Below, piece after piece: positions 1-6,993 of a DNA stretch of 26,644 bases. The notes under the pieces are model-generated. The model did no database searches and had not been told where the DNA came from. It was given only the letters and a program-made list of their open reading frames with translations. Position 1 is the first letter of the stretch. Each line of letters starts with the position of its first letter. The stretch covers positions 1-26,644 of the forward strand of contig JAEYUC010000005.1 of assembly GCA_023433705.1 (NCBI GenBank), in the 5' to 3' direction. The translations under genes and the position numbers were made by a program. This DNA is from Pseudomonadota bacterium (GTDB lineage Bacteria; Pseudomonadota; Gammaproteobacteria; Steroidobacterales; Steroidobacteraceae).

Positions 1-395
1 CCCTCGTAAAGCTCGTTGCCGAGATCGTAGTGCCGCTTGCCGACTTCGAACGCGCGCGCCTTGCGCTGCAGGTTGAAGAGGCTCGCGTGCAGCCATGCGA
101 ACACGTCGCGCCACGCGCCTACCTCCTCGCGCGCACCGCCCGCGAGCAGTCGATAGATGAATCCATCGAGGTCGCGCGTATTCCACCAGCCATCCATGTA
201 CGACTCGCCGAGCCCGAGCGACCCGTCGCCCAGGACCCGCGAATAGAAATCCTCGTTGGAAACCTGGATATCCCAGGGATTGGACCCGCCTATCTGGATC
301 CCGCAGTCGGAGAACAGTTGCGCGACTCTGCTCCGGAGACGGCTGGGCCGCGTCTCCAGAGGCACCATGTCATCGGCTGACGCAGTGCGCTTCAT
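1..395 (-). CDS. cfa: Cyclopropane-fatty-acyl-phospholipid synthase, 5' part only (runs off the window)
   Basis: Reading the minus strand from an ATG at 395-393 gives 131 codons that continue past position 1. The translation contains IQVSNEDFYSRVL, GSLGLGESYMDGWW, LFNLQRKARAF and VGKRHYDLGNELYEG, which are hallmark N-terminal blocks of cyclopropane fatty acid synthases. These enzymes transfer a methylene group from S-adenosylmethionine to double bonds of membrane phospholipid acyl chains. The SAM-binding and catalytic parts lie outside the window. No strong ribosome-binding site precedes the ATG: a GGGAG is about 20 bases upstream. A second in-frame ATG lies 9 codons in, so the exact start is uncertain. 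The metalloprotease gene lies 74 bp upstream on the same strand; co-transcription is possible but unproven. Confidence 0.93.
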   Translation of the reverse strand, partial: MKRTASADDMVPLETRPSRLRSRVAQLFSDCGIQIGGSNPWDIQVSNEDFYSRVLGDGSLGLGESYMDGWWNTRDLDGFIYRLLAGGAREEVGAWRDVFAWLHASLFNLQRKARAFEVGKRHYDLGNELYE

Positions 396-469
396 GAGCG
401 CTATCTATCACAACTCCCGGGGAGGATTCACGGCCTGTCAGCGTCGGACCATTCCGGCCCGGGTGTCAC

Positions 470-1336
470 TCACGGCCGCGCGTCATATTGCAACGCGCGA
501 TCGAGGTCCCTGATGGAGGTATCCATCGAATGGGCATCCGGCGAGGACTTCTTTTCCAGCAGGGCGCGCGTCTGCACCAGAAGGTCGCGAATGCGGTGCA
601 ATCCGGACGGGTGAGAACTGCGGATTTCCTCGACGAACGACGTCCTGTCGATCGTATCCAGGACCAGGAACATAGGCACCGCCGGCCGCAGGTCGTAGTT
701 CGAATCCACCGCGACCTGGACGGCCCATTGATCCGCGGCCATCTCGCGCAGGCGCGCGTGGTAGAGATTGTTGCCGCGCGTCGGAATGTGGCCCAGCACG
801 TGATGACCAATCTCGTGCAGCAGGACCGTGGCGACCACGCTCTCGAGGATGCGGTCGCGGTACTCCCGGGTCTTCTCGTCGAGCACGTCGAGGTGCGCGT
901 CCTCACAATGACCGTGAGTCGTGCGCGCGAAGTCGATGAACCCGCTGCCTTCGCGATCCACTCCGGCGCGATCCGAGAGAAACTCAGTGTAGTCGCGCAA
1001 ACAACCTTCGTGTCCCGCGCCTTCCGCGATCATCGCGAGCGTCAACCACTCGGTGTACACGAGCAGCCCGGAATTCAGCACGACGACGCGCTTGTTGCCC
1101 AGGCCCTTGCGCGCGAGTGCGTTCGTATCCCAGGAGGCGCGCGTTTCGATGACCAGGTGGTCCAGGACCTTCGTCGCATTGGCGTCGAGCGCCGGCCGGA
1201 TCTGCTCGAGAACGTCATCCACCGTCGCGGCCATACGCGCGCGGTAGTTATCGAGTTCCGGAGCTTGCGCGCTGGCCGTCGCACACCAGGTACACAGTGC
1301 GATCCCGAGGACTCCGACGTTGCCGCGCCAGTTCAT
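470..1336 (-). CDS. Secreted M48-like zinc metalloprotease
   Basis: The 288-residue product starts with a signal peptide: a short basic N-terminus, a hydrophobic stretch to about residue 20, and a likely cut after ATASA. The zinc site is HEIGHH at about residues 174-179, followed about 20 residues later by REMAADQWA (Glu about 198). The HExxH...ExxxD arrangement is that of gluzincins such as peptidase family M48. There are no transmembrane helices beyond the signal, unlike HtpX, so a soluble periplasmic peptidase is the best reading; substrate unknown. The frame extends 9 codons further to an ATG at 1363. The start at 1336 is preferred because it puts the signal peptide at the N-terminus; neither start has a clear Shine-Dalgarno. 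It lies upstream of cfa on the same strand. Confidence 0.8.
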   Translation of the reverse strand: MNWRGNVGVLGIALCTWCATASAQAPELDNYRARMAATVDDVLEQIRPALDANATKVLDHLVIETRASWDTNALARKGLGNKRVVVLNSGLLVYTEWLTLAMIAEGAGHEGCLRDYTEFLSDRAGVDREGSGFIDFARTTHGHCEDAHLDVLDEKTREYRDRILESVVATVLLHEIGHHVLGHIPTRGNNLYHARLREMAADQWAVQVAVDSNYDLRPAVPMFLVLDTIDRTSFVEEIRSSHPSGLHRIRDLLVQTRALLEKKSSPDAHSMDTSIRDLDRALQYDARP

Positions 1337-1560
1337 CGCCCGGCAATCATGCGCGACTCGCATGACGAAGAAAATCGGTTGTCGCCGACTTTCGAGAGGC
1401 GCGGCTCAGCTCCCTAGGCGTTGCAAGTTGCCACCGCCGCCGCTCTCCCACCGGCGGCGGTCATTCGCATTAGCGGGCAAGTCCCGGAAAATATTCATCT
1501 CTTGTTTGGAATGCCCGCGCGCCAAGCCGGCTTGGTCAAGGTTGTGAGGCGGGCGGATGA

Positions 1561-1580
1561 GGGGCGGCAGGCGCCGCCCC
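1561..1580 (-). terminator. GC-rich hairpin 3' of the PRC-barrel gene
   Basis: GGGGCGGC and GCCGCCCC form an 8-bp perfect stem with a 4-base loop. It starts 14 bp beyond the stop codon of the PRC-barrel gene on the minus strand. No T-run follows, so it is not a canonical intrinsic terminator, but it could end or protect the transcript. A second GC-rich stem (CCGCCGCCG/CGGCGGCGG, 1434-1460) lies further along. The rest of 1364-1594 shows nothing recognisable. Confidence 0.4.
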
Positions 1581-1594
1581 TTCGGGCAGATACT

Positions 1595-1954
1595 TCAGTG
1601 CCTGATCTTGTAGTAGTCGTCCGCGCGCGAGGCATACGAGCCTGCGCCATCGTTGCGGGTGAGCATTTCGAGTGAGTCGGCCGGGGCCGCCTCGAGCTGT
1701 TCCTTCGAGAACGGCACGACGTAGCTGCCTTCCGACTCGTTGTAGTCGAGCGCACCCCAGGGCACGGGGTGATACTTTTCCTTCATCCCCAGAAAGCCGC
1801 CGAACCCGACGACCGCGAACAGGATCTTGTTCGTGGTCTTCTCGAGCACGATGTCCTCGATCTGCCCGATTCTCTCGCCCGCGGTGTTCTTCACCACGGT
1901 GCCGATGACTTTCTTCGCGCGGATCGCTTCCGTATGTCCAGTTGCGGTGGGCAT
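1595..1954 (-). CDS. PRC-barrel domain protein
   Basis: A 119-residue soluble protein. Residues about 10-85 form a PRC-barrel (IRAKKVIGTVVKNTAGERIG, QIEDIVLEKTTNKILFAVV, GFLGMKEKYHPVPWGAL), a small beta-barrel found in RimM, photosynthetic reaction-centre H subunits and many stress-related stand-alone proteins. Stand-alone members are mostly of unknown biochemical function. The start at 1954 is fixed by a strong GGAGGAG four bases before the ATG; the reading frame is open for 65 more codons upstream but has no such site. There is no signal peptide. It diverges from the metallothionein-like gene across 169 bp. The tail (about residues 90-119), ending SRADDYYKIRH, is low in hydrophobic residues. 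Confidence 0.85.
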   Translation of the reverse strand: MPTATGHTEAIRAKKVIGTVVKNTAGERIGQIEDIVLEKTTNKILFAVVGFGGFLGMKEKYHPVPWGALDYNESEGSYVVPFSKEQLEAAPADSLEMLTRNDGAGSYASRADDYYKIRH

Positions 1955-2123
1955 TGTTCTCCTCCGGATGATTTGCAGTACCAGTCCGCACACCATACGA
2001 AGCGCACCCGTACACACCCCATCGGAAGATGACGCGGTCCCCTGTAAGTGGATCGGGAACGCCGTGCGCGTGGCGATTCGGCGCGCAGAATGAAGGGTCA
2101 CTCTTTCGTCAAGGAGCAACGCC

Positions 2124-2375
2124 ATGCCGAAATGCGAAGTCTGCGGCAACGACTACGACAAGGCCTTCACGGTTACCAGCGGCTCGGAGTCACACGTCTT
2201 CGACAGCTTCGAGTGCGCGATCCATGCGCTTGCCCCGGTGTGCAGCCATTGCGAGTGCCGCATCGTCGGGCACGGGATGGAGGCGGGCGGCAAGTACTAC
2301 TGCTGCGCCCATTGCGCCAGCCACTCGGGCGTTTCGCAGATGCGCGATCGCGCGGAGTCGCGACCCAGCGCCTGA
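2124..2375 (+). CDS. Small cysteine-rich metal-binding protein, metallothionein-like
   Basis: The 83-residue product has nine cysteines (4, 7, 31, 40, 43, 45, 60, 61, 64) and several histidines. CEVCGNDY opens it like a zinc ribbon. The central block CSHCEC...GGKYYCCAHCASH resembles bacterial metallothioneins of the SmtA type, where a CxxCxC cluster and a YYCC..CA cluster wrap zinc or other soft metals. A role in metal storage or as a small zinc-binding regulator is inferred; the N-terminal CxxC...C block is additional to classical SmtA. An AAGGAG at about 2110 precedes the ATG by about 8 bases. The gene is convergent with the downstream regulator, with only 7 bp between the stop codons. Confidence 0.75.
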   Translation: MPKCEVCGNDYDKAFTVTSGSESHVFDSFECAIHALAPVCSHCECRIVGHGMEAGGKYYCCAHCASHSGVSQMRDRAESRPSA

Positions 2376-2382
2376 CCACTGC

Positions 2383-4053
2383 CTACCTGAGGTTCCCGAT
2401 CATCGCCTGGAAGCGCGGGTCGTCGCGCAGGGCGTCATAGTCGGAGTCGCTCTCTATCCAGTCGCGCTTGCCCCAGCCGAGCCCGAACGCCTTGCCGAGC
2501 AGATCGATCGCGCGGTCCTTCATGCCGCAATGCGCGAACAGCAACGCGCCATTGATCAGCGAGCTCATGTCGTCGGGGTTTATCTCGAGCGAGCGCTCGG
2601 CCCACTCGATCGCGCGCTCGACCTGTCCGTCGTGATAGAGCGCGCCCGAGCCCAGTGACAACGTGCGCGTATCGCGCGGGTTCAACGCAAGCACCCGCTC
2701 GGCGCGGCCGATGCTCTCCCGATTGATCGCGCGCGATTTCTCCGTTTGCCCGGCCATGCGCAGCGACTGCGCCTGCAGGTAGATGCTCTGGAAGTCGTCG
2801 GGGCGCAGCGCGGCGGCCTTTCCGAACAGTTCGGCCGAACGCGGGATCTGACCGCGCGCGAAACAAGAGCGCGCGAACAGGTAGTAAGTGTCGAAGAGCT
2901 GCGGGTTGATGCGCGCCGCGGCCTCGAAATGCTCCTCGGCCTCGTCGTAGCGGCGATGCAGCGACATCGCGAAGCCGCGCGCCACGTGGGCGTCGGCGAG
3001 CTGCGGAGCGAGTTGCATCGCGATGCGGCTCGCGCGATCCGCCTCGACGAGATCCTGGTCCGCGGAGCCGAACCACTCGTAGAGCTGCGCATGCGCCGTC
3101 GCGAGGCCGGCCCAGGCGGGCGCGTACTCCGCGTCGATCTCGATCGCGCAATGGAACATCTCGCGGCTGTGATCGAGCGCCGAGCGCGTCATGCGATGCA
3201 GGCTATGCCTGCCGCGCAGGAAGAATTCGTAGGTGTCCGTCGCGGTCTGGGTGCGCCGCACCGCGCGTTTCTCACGCTGGGTCAACGCGCTGCCGCGCAC
3301 GGTCGCGGCCACACTCGCCGCGATCTCGTCCTGCATCGCGAACACGTCGCCGAGCTCGCGCTCGAAGCGCTCCGACCATTTGTGATAGCCGGTCGTCGTG
3401 TCGACGAGCTGCACCGTGATGCGCAGCCTGTCGCCCGCCTTGCGGACGCTGCCCTCGAGCAGGGTGTCGACGCCGAGCAGGCGGCCGACTTCCTTCACGT
3501 CGAGCCCGGAGCCGCGGAACTGGAACGACGAGCTGCGCGCCGCGACCTGAAGGCCTTCGACTCGAGTCAGCGCGTCGATGAGTTCCTCGGCGAGACCTTC
3601 GCATAGATAGTCCTGGTCGCGGCCGGGACTCATGTCCGTGAACGGCAGAACGGCAATCGTTCGTACGGCGGCGCGCTCGAAAACGTGATCCGCGGCGGGC
3701 GGACCGGCCGCGACCGTGCTCGCCGCCGGATCGGGCGAAGGCCTGACTACCTGCGCGAGGAACCGGTAACCGCGCCGGTGCCGGGTCTCGATGAACTTCG
3801 GATTGCGCGCGTCGTCGCCGAGCGCCTTGCGTAGCTCCTGGATGCAGGTCACCAGCGCGTCGTCGCTGACCACGGTGCCGCGCCAGACGCGCTCGAACAG
3901 CTCCTGCTTCGAGACCGGCTCGCCCGCGCGCTCCAGCAGCGCGCCGAGCACGGCGGCGGCCTTGAGCGTGAGCTTCACTTCGCGTTGCGCGGCCCACAGT
4001 CGCGACGAGTCAGGCTCGAAGCTGAAGCGGCCGAAGTTGATGGGTCCGTTCAT
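2383..4053 (-). CDS. Winged-helix transcriptional regulator with TolB/FlgO-like domain and TPR repeats
   Basis: The 556-residue product has three parts. Residues 5-103 are an OmpR/PhoB-type winged helix (KAAAVLGALLERAGEPVSKQ, ending in RHRRGYRFLA, as in CadC-like regulators). Residues 130-250 are a TolB N-terminal/FlgO-like domain (IAVLPFTDMSPGRDQDYLCE, LLEGSVRKAGDRLRITVQLV, WSERFERELGDVFAMQDEIA), often seen in adenylate-cyclase-like and CadC-like proteins. About residues 270-550 are TPR-type repeats (AWAGLATAHAQLYEW, EEHFEAAARINP, ALRPDDFQSIYLQAQSLRMA). No transmembrane segment separates the DNA-binding and sensor parts, so unlike CadC it should be cytoplasmic. It probably binds DNA and senses through protein-protein contacts. 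The reading frame is open upstream, but the winged helix begins right at the 4053 ATG. It diverges from the methyltransferase pair. Confidence 0.85.
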   Translation of the reverse strand: MNGPINFGRFSFEPDSSRLWAAQREVKLTLKAAAVLGALLERAGEPVSKQELFERVWRGTVVSDDALVTCIQELRKALGDDARNPKFIETRHRRGYRFLAQVVRPSPDPAASTVAAGPPAADHVFERAAVRTIAVLPFTDMSPGRDQDYLCEGLAEELIDALTRVEGLQVAARSSSFQFRGSGLDVKEVGRLLGVDTLLEGSVRKAGDRLRITVQLVDTTTGYHKWSERFERELGDVFAMQDEIAASVAATVRGSALTQREKRAVRRTQTATDTYEFFLRGRHSLHRMTRSALDHSREMFHCAIEIDAEYAPAWAGLATAHAQLYEWFGSADQDLVEADRASRIAMQLAPQLADAHVARGFAMSLHRRYDEAEEHFEAAARINPQLFDTYYLFARSCFARGQIPRSAELFGKAAALRPDDFQSIYLQAQSLRMAGQTEKSRAINRESIGRAERVLALNPRDTRTLSLGSGALYHDGQVERAIEWAERSLEINPDDMSSLINGALLFAHCGMKDRAIDLLGKAFGLGWGKRDWIESDSDYDALRDDPRFQAMIGNLR

Positions 4054-4082
4054 ATCCCGGCGAAATCCCGGAACTACCCCGG
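4054..4082. promoter_or_regulatory. Candidate operator: three 7-bp direct repeats with 11-bp period
   Basis: ATCCCGG (4054-4060), ATCCCGG (4065-4071) and ACCCCGG (4076-4082) are separated by exactly 4 bp each, giving an 11-bp period that places all three on one face of the helix. This is the 7+4 geometry of pho-box-like sites bound by PhoB/OmpR winged helices. The array lies in the 84-bp gap between a winged-helix regulator and its divergent neighbours and touches the regulator's start codon. Autoregulation plus control of the methyltransferase pair is inferred. Confidence 0.55.
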
Positions 4083-4137
4083 GACTCGAACAATGCCCAT
4101 TCCTTACGCTTTTCGCATCTGGAAATCGGGGGTTCCC

Positions 4138-4911
4138 ATGAAACGAGCGGCTATCTTCATCTACGGCGTCGCCTGTTACGCCGTGTCCCTGGCGACGTTC
4201 CTGTACGCCATCGCATTCATCGGCAATTTCGGGTTGCCGAAGACCATGGACTCTCCGCGCGAGCTTGCGCTGGGCACGGCGCTGCTCGTCAACCTCGGGC
4301 TCCTCGCGCTGTTCGCCGTGCAACACAGCGTCATGGCGCGGCCGGGCTTCAAACGCTGGTGGACCCGCTACGTGCCCGAGCCCGCGGAACGCAGCACGTA
4401 CGTGCTGTTCTCGAGTGTTCTGCTGTTCGCCGTGTTCTGGTACTGGCAGCCCATGGGCGGCGTGATCTGGCACATCGAGGCGCCGGCCGGGCGCATCGCG
4501 ATGTACGCCACTTACGGGGCGGGCTGGGCCTTGCTGTTCTACACGACGTTCCTCATCAACCACTTCGATTTGTTAGGCCTGAGGCAGGTATGGCTGCAGC
4601 TCGGCGGCCGACCCTACACACCCGTGCCGTTCCGCACGCCGTGGCTGTACACGAAGATGCGCCACCCGCTGTACGTGGGGTGGTTCATGATCTTCTGGGC
4701 AACGCCGACGATGACGGTCGCGCACCTGGTGTTCGCGCTGATGACCACGGCCTACATCCTCGTGGCGATTCCGCTCGAGGAGCGCGACCTCGTCGCGGCG
4801 CACCCGGAGTACGCCGACTATCGCAGGCGCGTGCCGATGTTGCTGCCCCTCGGCAAGCGACGCGCGCAGGACAAGGCGCGGGCGCAAGACACCGCCACGA
4901 GGAGCGCGTGA
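4138..4911 (+). CDS. mddA: Integral membrane methyltransferase, MddA-like (methanethiol S-methyltransferase / isoprenylcysteine methyltransferase family)
   Basis: The 257-residue protein is mostly hydrophobic with about five to six membrane helices. AVQHSVMARPGFKRWW, the WYWQPMGGV region and the C-terminal RHPLYVGWFMIFWATP followed by EERDL and HPEYADYRRRVPMLLP match the MddA/NnrU-like branch of the isoprenylcysteine carboxyl methyltransferase superfamily. MddA methylates methanethiol with S-adenosylmethionine to give dimethyl sulfide. The substrate assignment rests on remembered sequence resemblance, so the membrane-methyltransferase fold is more certain than the reaction. The ATG at 4138 starts directly before the first helix (KRAAIFIYGVACYAV). 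The stop codon overlaps the next gene's ATG (TGATG), so the two are translationally coupled. The divergent winged-helix gene may regulate it. Confidence 0.72.
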   Translation: MKRAAIFIYGVACYAVSLATFLYAIAFIGNFGLPKTMDSPRELALGTALLVNLGLLALFAVQHSVMARPGFKRWWTRYVPEPAERSTYVLFSSVLLFAVFWYWQPMGGVIWHIEAPAGRIAMYATYGAGWALLFYTTFLINHFDLLGLRQVWLQLGGRPYTPVPFRTPWLYTKMRHPLYVGWFMIFWATPTMTVAHLVFALMTTAYILVAIPLEERDLVAAHPEYADYRRRVPMLLPLGKRRAQDKARAQDTATRSA

Positions 4912-5720
4912 TGCACGGCGGGACGGCACGCGTCGATCTGTTCTACAACACGTACGCGAACTTCTCCGACCGGATACACACGGCGATCCGGCAGGAGACG
5001 TACGGACAGGACATCGGCCAGAACAGCTGGGTGACGATCGACGAATACGATCGTTACATCGAGGGACTGAAGCTCGATACCGGGTCGCGGGTGCTCGAAG
5101 TAGCTAGCGGATCCGGCGGTCCGGCGCTGCACCTGGCGCTCAGGACGGGCTGCAGCGTCACCGGCATCGATGCGAACTCCAACGGCGTCGCGGCCGCGAT
5201 GAAGGCCGCGTCGCGTGCGGGAGTCACCGCGCGCGTGTCCTTCCAGGTGGCGGACGCCACGGCGACGCTGCCGTTCGAGAGCGGGAGTTTCGACGCGCTG
5301 CTGTGCATCGACTCGATGAATCACTTTCCGGATCGCGCGGCCACGCTGCGCGAATGGTGGCGCGTGCTGCGAAAGGGCGGACGCGCGGTGTTCACCGATC
5401 CCGTGGTCGTCACGGGACCGGTCACGAGTGAGGACATCGTGCAGCGCAGCTCGATCGGACTGTTCGTGTTCGTGCCGGAGGGACTCAACGAGGAGCTCAT
5501 CGTGAAGGCCGGCTTCAGGAGCGTGATGCGCCGCGACGCGACCGATAACGCGGTCCTGATCTCGCGCCGCTGGCGCGACGCGCGCCGGCGCTACTGCGAC
5601 GAACTGATCCCGGTCGAAGGGGAAGGACGTTACTACGGCGTGCAGGATTTCCTCGCCGCCGTGCGCCGCCTCACCAGCGAACGTCGCCTCTCACGCATCG
5701 AATACCTGGTGGAGAAATAG
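4911..5720 (+). CDS. Class I SAM-dependent methyltransferase
   Basis: The 269-residue soluble protein has a Rossmann-type methyltransferase core. Motif I is VLEVASGSGGPALHLAL (about residues 61-77), followed by the acidic TGIDANS, then DATATLPFESGSFDALLCID and the LREWWRVLRKGGRAVFTDP strand-helix typical of UbiE-like and small-molecule methyltransferases. The N-terminal DLFYNTYANFSDRIH and QETYGQDIGQNSW resemble amine or phosphoethanolamine N-methyltransferase-like members, but the substrate cannot be read from sequence. Its ATG overlaps the stop of the membrane methyltransferase gene, and a GAGGAG about 6 bases upstream lies inside that gene. The pairing suggests successive or alternative methylations on related substrates. 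Its stop codon runs directly into a palindromic repeat element. Confidence 0.85.
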   Translation: MHGGTARVDLFYNTYANFSDRIHTAIRQETYGQDIGQNSWVTIDEYDRYIEGLKLDTGSRVLEVASGSGGPALHLALRTGCSVTGIDANSNGVAAAMKAASRAGVTARVSFQVADATATLPFESGSFDALLCIDSMNHFPDRAATLREWWRVLRKGGRAVFTDPVVVTGPVTSEDIVQRSSIGLFVFVPEGLNEELIVKAGFRSVMRRDATDNAVLISRRWRDARRRYCDELIPVEGEGRYYGVQDFLAAVRRLTSERRLSRIEYLVEK

Positions 5721-5799
5721 GGGACAGATTTATTTTCCGACGCAAACGGGGACAGATTTAGATCTGTCCCCGTTATCTGCTGAAAATAAATCTGTCCCC
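5720..5799. repeat. Nested palindromic REP-like element between convergent genes
   Basis: An outer 18-bp inverted repeat (GGGGACAGATTTATTTTC at 5720-5737; complement at 5782-5799) encloses an inner one (CGGGGACAGAT at 5747-5757; complement at 5762-5772; 4-base loop). It fills the whole gap between two convergent stop codons: the first G is the last base of the methyltransferase TAG, and the subtilase stop begins one base after the end. RNA from either strand would fold into a strong stem, so it could serve as a bidirectional terminator. It resembles non-autonomous REP elements mobilised by RAYT transposases; none is encoded here. Confidence 0.85.
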
Positions 5800-5800
5800 T

Positions 5801-6913
5801 TTATCGGATCGTCAGCGGGATCTCGTCGCTGTGGAAGTTGGACTCGCGGCTCGCGATGCGCAACACGCCCGAAGAACGGCGCAGCGCGGAAGCCGGGATC
5901 GTCATGGTCAGCGCGCTGGCGCGCGCATACGCGAGCTCGCGCCAGTGCTCGTCGCCGTGCGGCCGATACAACGCCGTGACGTTCGCACAGTACGGTGAGC
6001 GGTAACGCAGTTTCCACTTCACGGTCGCATCCGACAGCGCCGACCACGTGAGCGTGGGCGCGTCATGATCCAGCTCGATTGGCCCCAGCACCGCCTGCGC
6101 AATGTTGAGCGCGCGCACGTGTTCGCTGCCGCTCGTCACGAGCGGCTGCGCCTTCGCGCTCGCGAGCAGGTGTTCCTTGATCTCGTGATAACCCCAAGCG
6201 GGATTCTGTGCCTTCAGCAGCGCGGCGCAGCCACTCACGTACGACGGACCGATCGTGACGTGCTCCTGGAGCGTATGACCACTTGCACGCCAATCCGGCA
6301 CACGCCCATACCCGGGCGCCGCGACATGCGCCGCGTCGAACACGTGATTCACGAGCGGCTCGAAGCCCTTGTTCACGGACAACACCGCCAGGCGATTGGG
6401 AACGGGATCCTCTTCGCCTTCCGCGAGGCCGCTGGTCGCCGGGCTCACGATGAGCGCATTGCGGGTCGCGGCGTACTGCATGGCGCGGCGCACCGCGGGC
6501 TGCTCCAGGTTCGCAGCGTGCGAGATGTTGATGATGCTCGCGCCCATCTCCACGGCGTATTCGATCGCATGCGCGAGATCGAGCACGGCGGTATCCGCGG
6601 TACTGCTGAAGCGGACCGGGAGGATGCGGGCCTCGGGCGCGACCCCGGAGAAACTCGACGAGTCGCATTGCCGCCCGGCGGCAATTCCCGCCGCATGGGT
6701 GCCGAGGATTTCGTGTTCGCCCGCCGCGTCAGGCACATGGGCGGCGTTCGGATGGATGTTAGGCCGGATGAGGGGATGATCGACCTGCACCCCGCGATCG
6801 ATGATGCCAATGATGACCGTGGGGTTTCCGCGAGTGCGCGTCCATGCCCTCTCAACCCCCAGCCACTCGAAAGCAGCGCCGAATCGGCCTTTTTCGGCCC
6901 CGGCCATCGTCAT
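5801..6913 (-). CDS. Subtilase-fold (S8) protein with degenerate active site
   Basis: The 370-residue product reads as a subtilisin-like domain (about residues 15-280) plus a beta-rich tail. The catalytic Asp (VIIGIIDRGVQVDHP, Asp39) and His (EILGTHAAG, His73) are present, as is GVAPEARILPVR. The oxyanion Asn region is IVSPATSG, with Thr160 where GNSG has Asn. The nucleophile region reads HVTIGPSYVSGCAALL. Aligned on the VxG anchor to GTSMAxPxVAG, the Ser position is Thr220. Proteolysis is therefore doubtful. There is no signal peptide, so a cytoplasmic location is likely. A GGAAGG precedes the ATG. The gene follows an ECF sigma and an anti-sigma gene on the same strand (80 bp gap), so a role in that switch as a binding or sensing domain is inferred. 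Confidence 0.85.
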   Translation of the reverse strand: MTMAGAEKGRFGAAFEWLGVERAWTRTRGNPTVIIGIIDRGVQVDHPLIRPNIHPNAAHVPDAAGEHEILGTHAAGIAAGRQCDSSSFSGVAPEARILPVRFSSTADTAVLDLAHAIEYAVEMGASIINISHAANLEQPAVRRAMQYAATRNALIVSPATSGLAEGEEDPVPNRLAVLSVNKGFEPLVNHVFDAAHVAAPGYGRVPDWRASGHTLQEHVTIGPSYVSGCAALLKAQNPAWGYHEIKEHLLASAKAQPLVTSGSEHVRALNIAQAVLGPIELDHDAPTLTWSALSDATVKWKLRYRSPYCANVTALYRPHGDEHWRELAYARASALTMTIPASALRRSSGVLRIASRESNFHSDEIPLTIR

Positions 6914-6959
6914 GAATTCCTTCCGTTACCCCAGGTCAGGGGTGACTAGTTGAGTGACT

Positions 6960-6977
6960 TCTGCGACGAGTCGCAGA
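6960..6977 (-). terminator. Short hairpin between the anti-sigma and subtilase-fold genes
   Basis: TCTGCGAC-GA-GTCGCAGA forms a compact stem 16 bp after the anti-sigma stop codon and 46 bp before the next start. No T-run follows on the minus strand. It may be a partial terminator or processing site that lowers expression of the third gene. A direct repeat GTGACT (6942-6947 and 6954-6959, 12-bp period) lies between the hairpin and the next gene. Confidence 0.35.
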
Positions 6978-6993
6978 GTGGTGACACCGGGAG

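Noticed and set aside
1955..2149. Upstream extension of the PRC-barrel protein by 65 codons
   Set aside because: A strong GGAGGAG directly precedes the ATG at 1954, and the extension shows no domain or signal peptide.
4054..4563. Open frame extending the winged-helix regulator by 170 codons upstream
   Set aside because: It overlaps the opposite-strand membrane methyltransferase gene and would put a low-complexity Arg/His-rich tail before a winged helix that starts normally at 4053.
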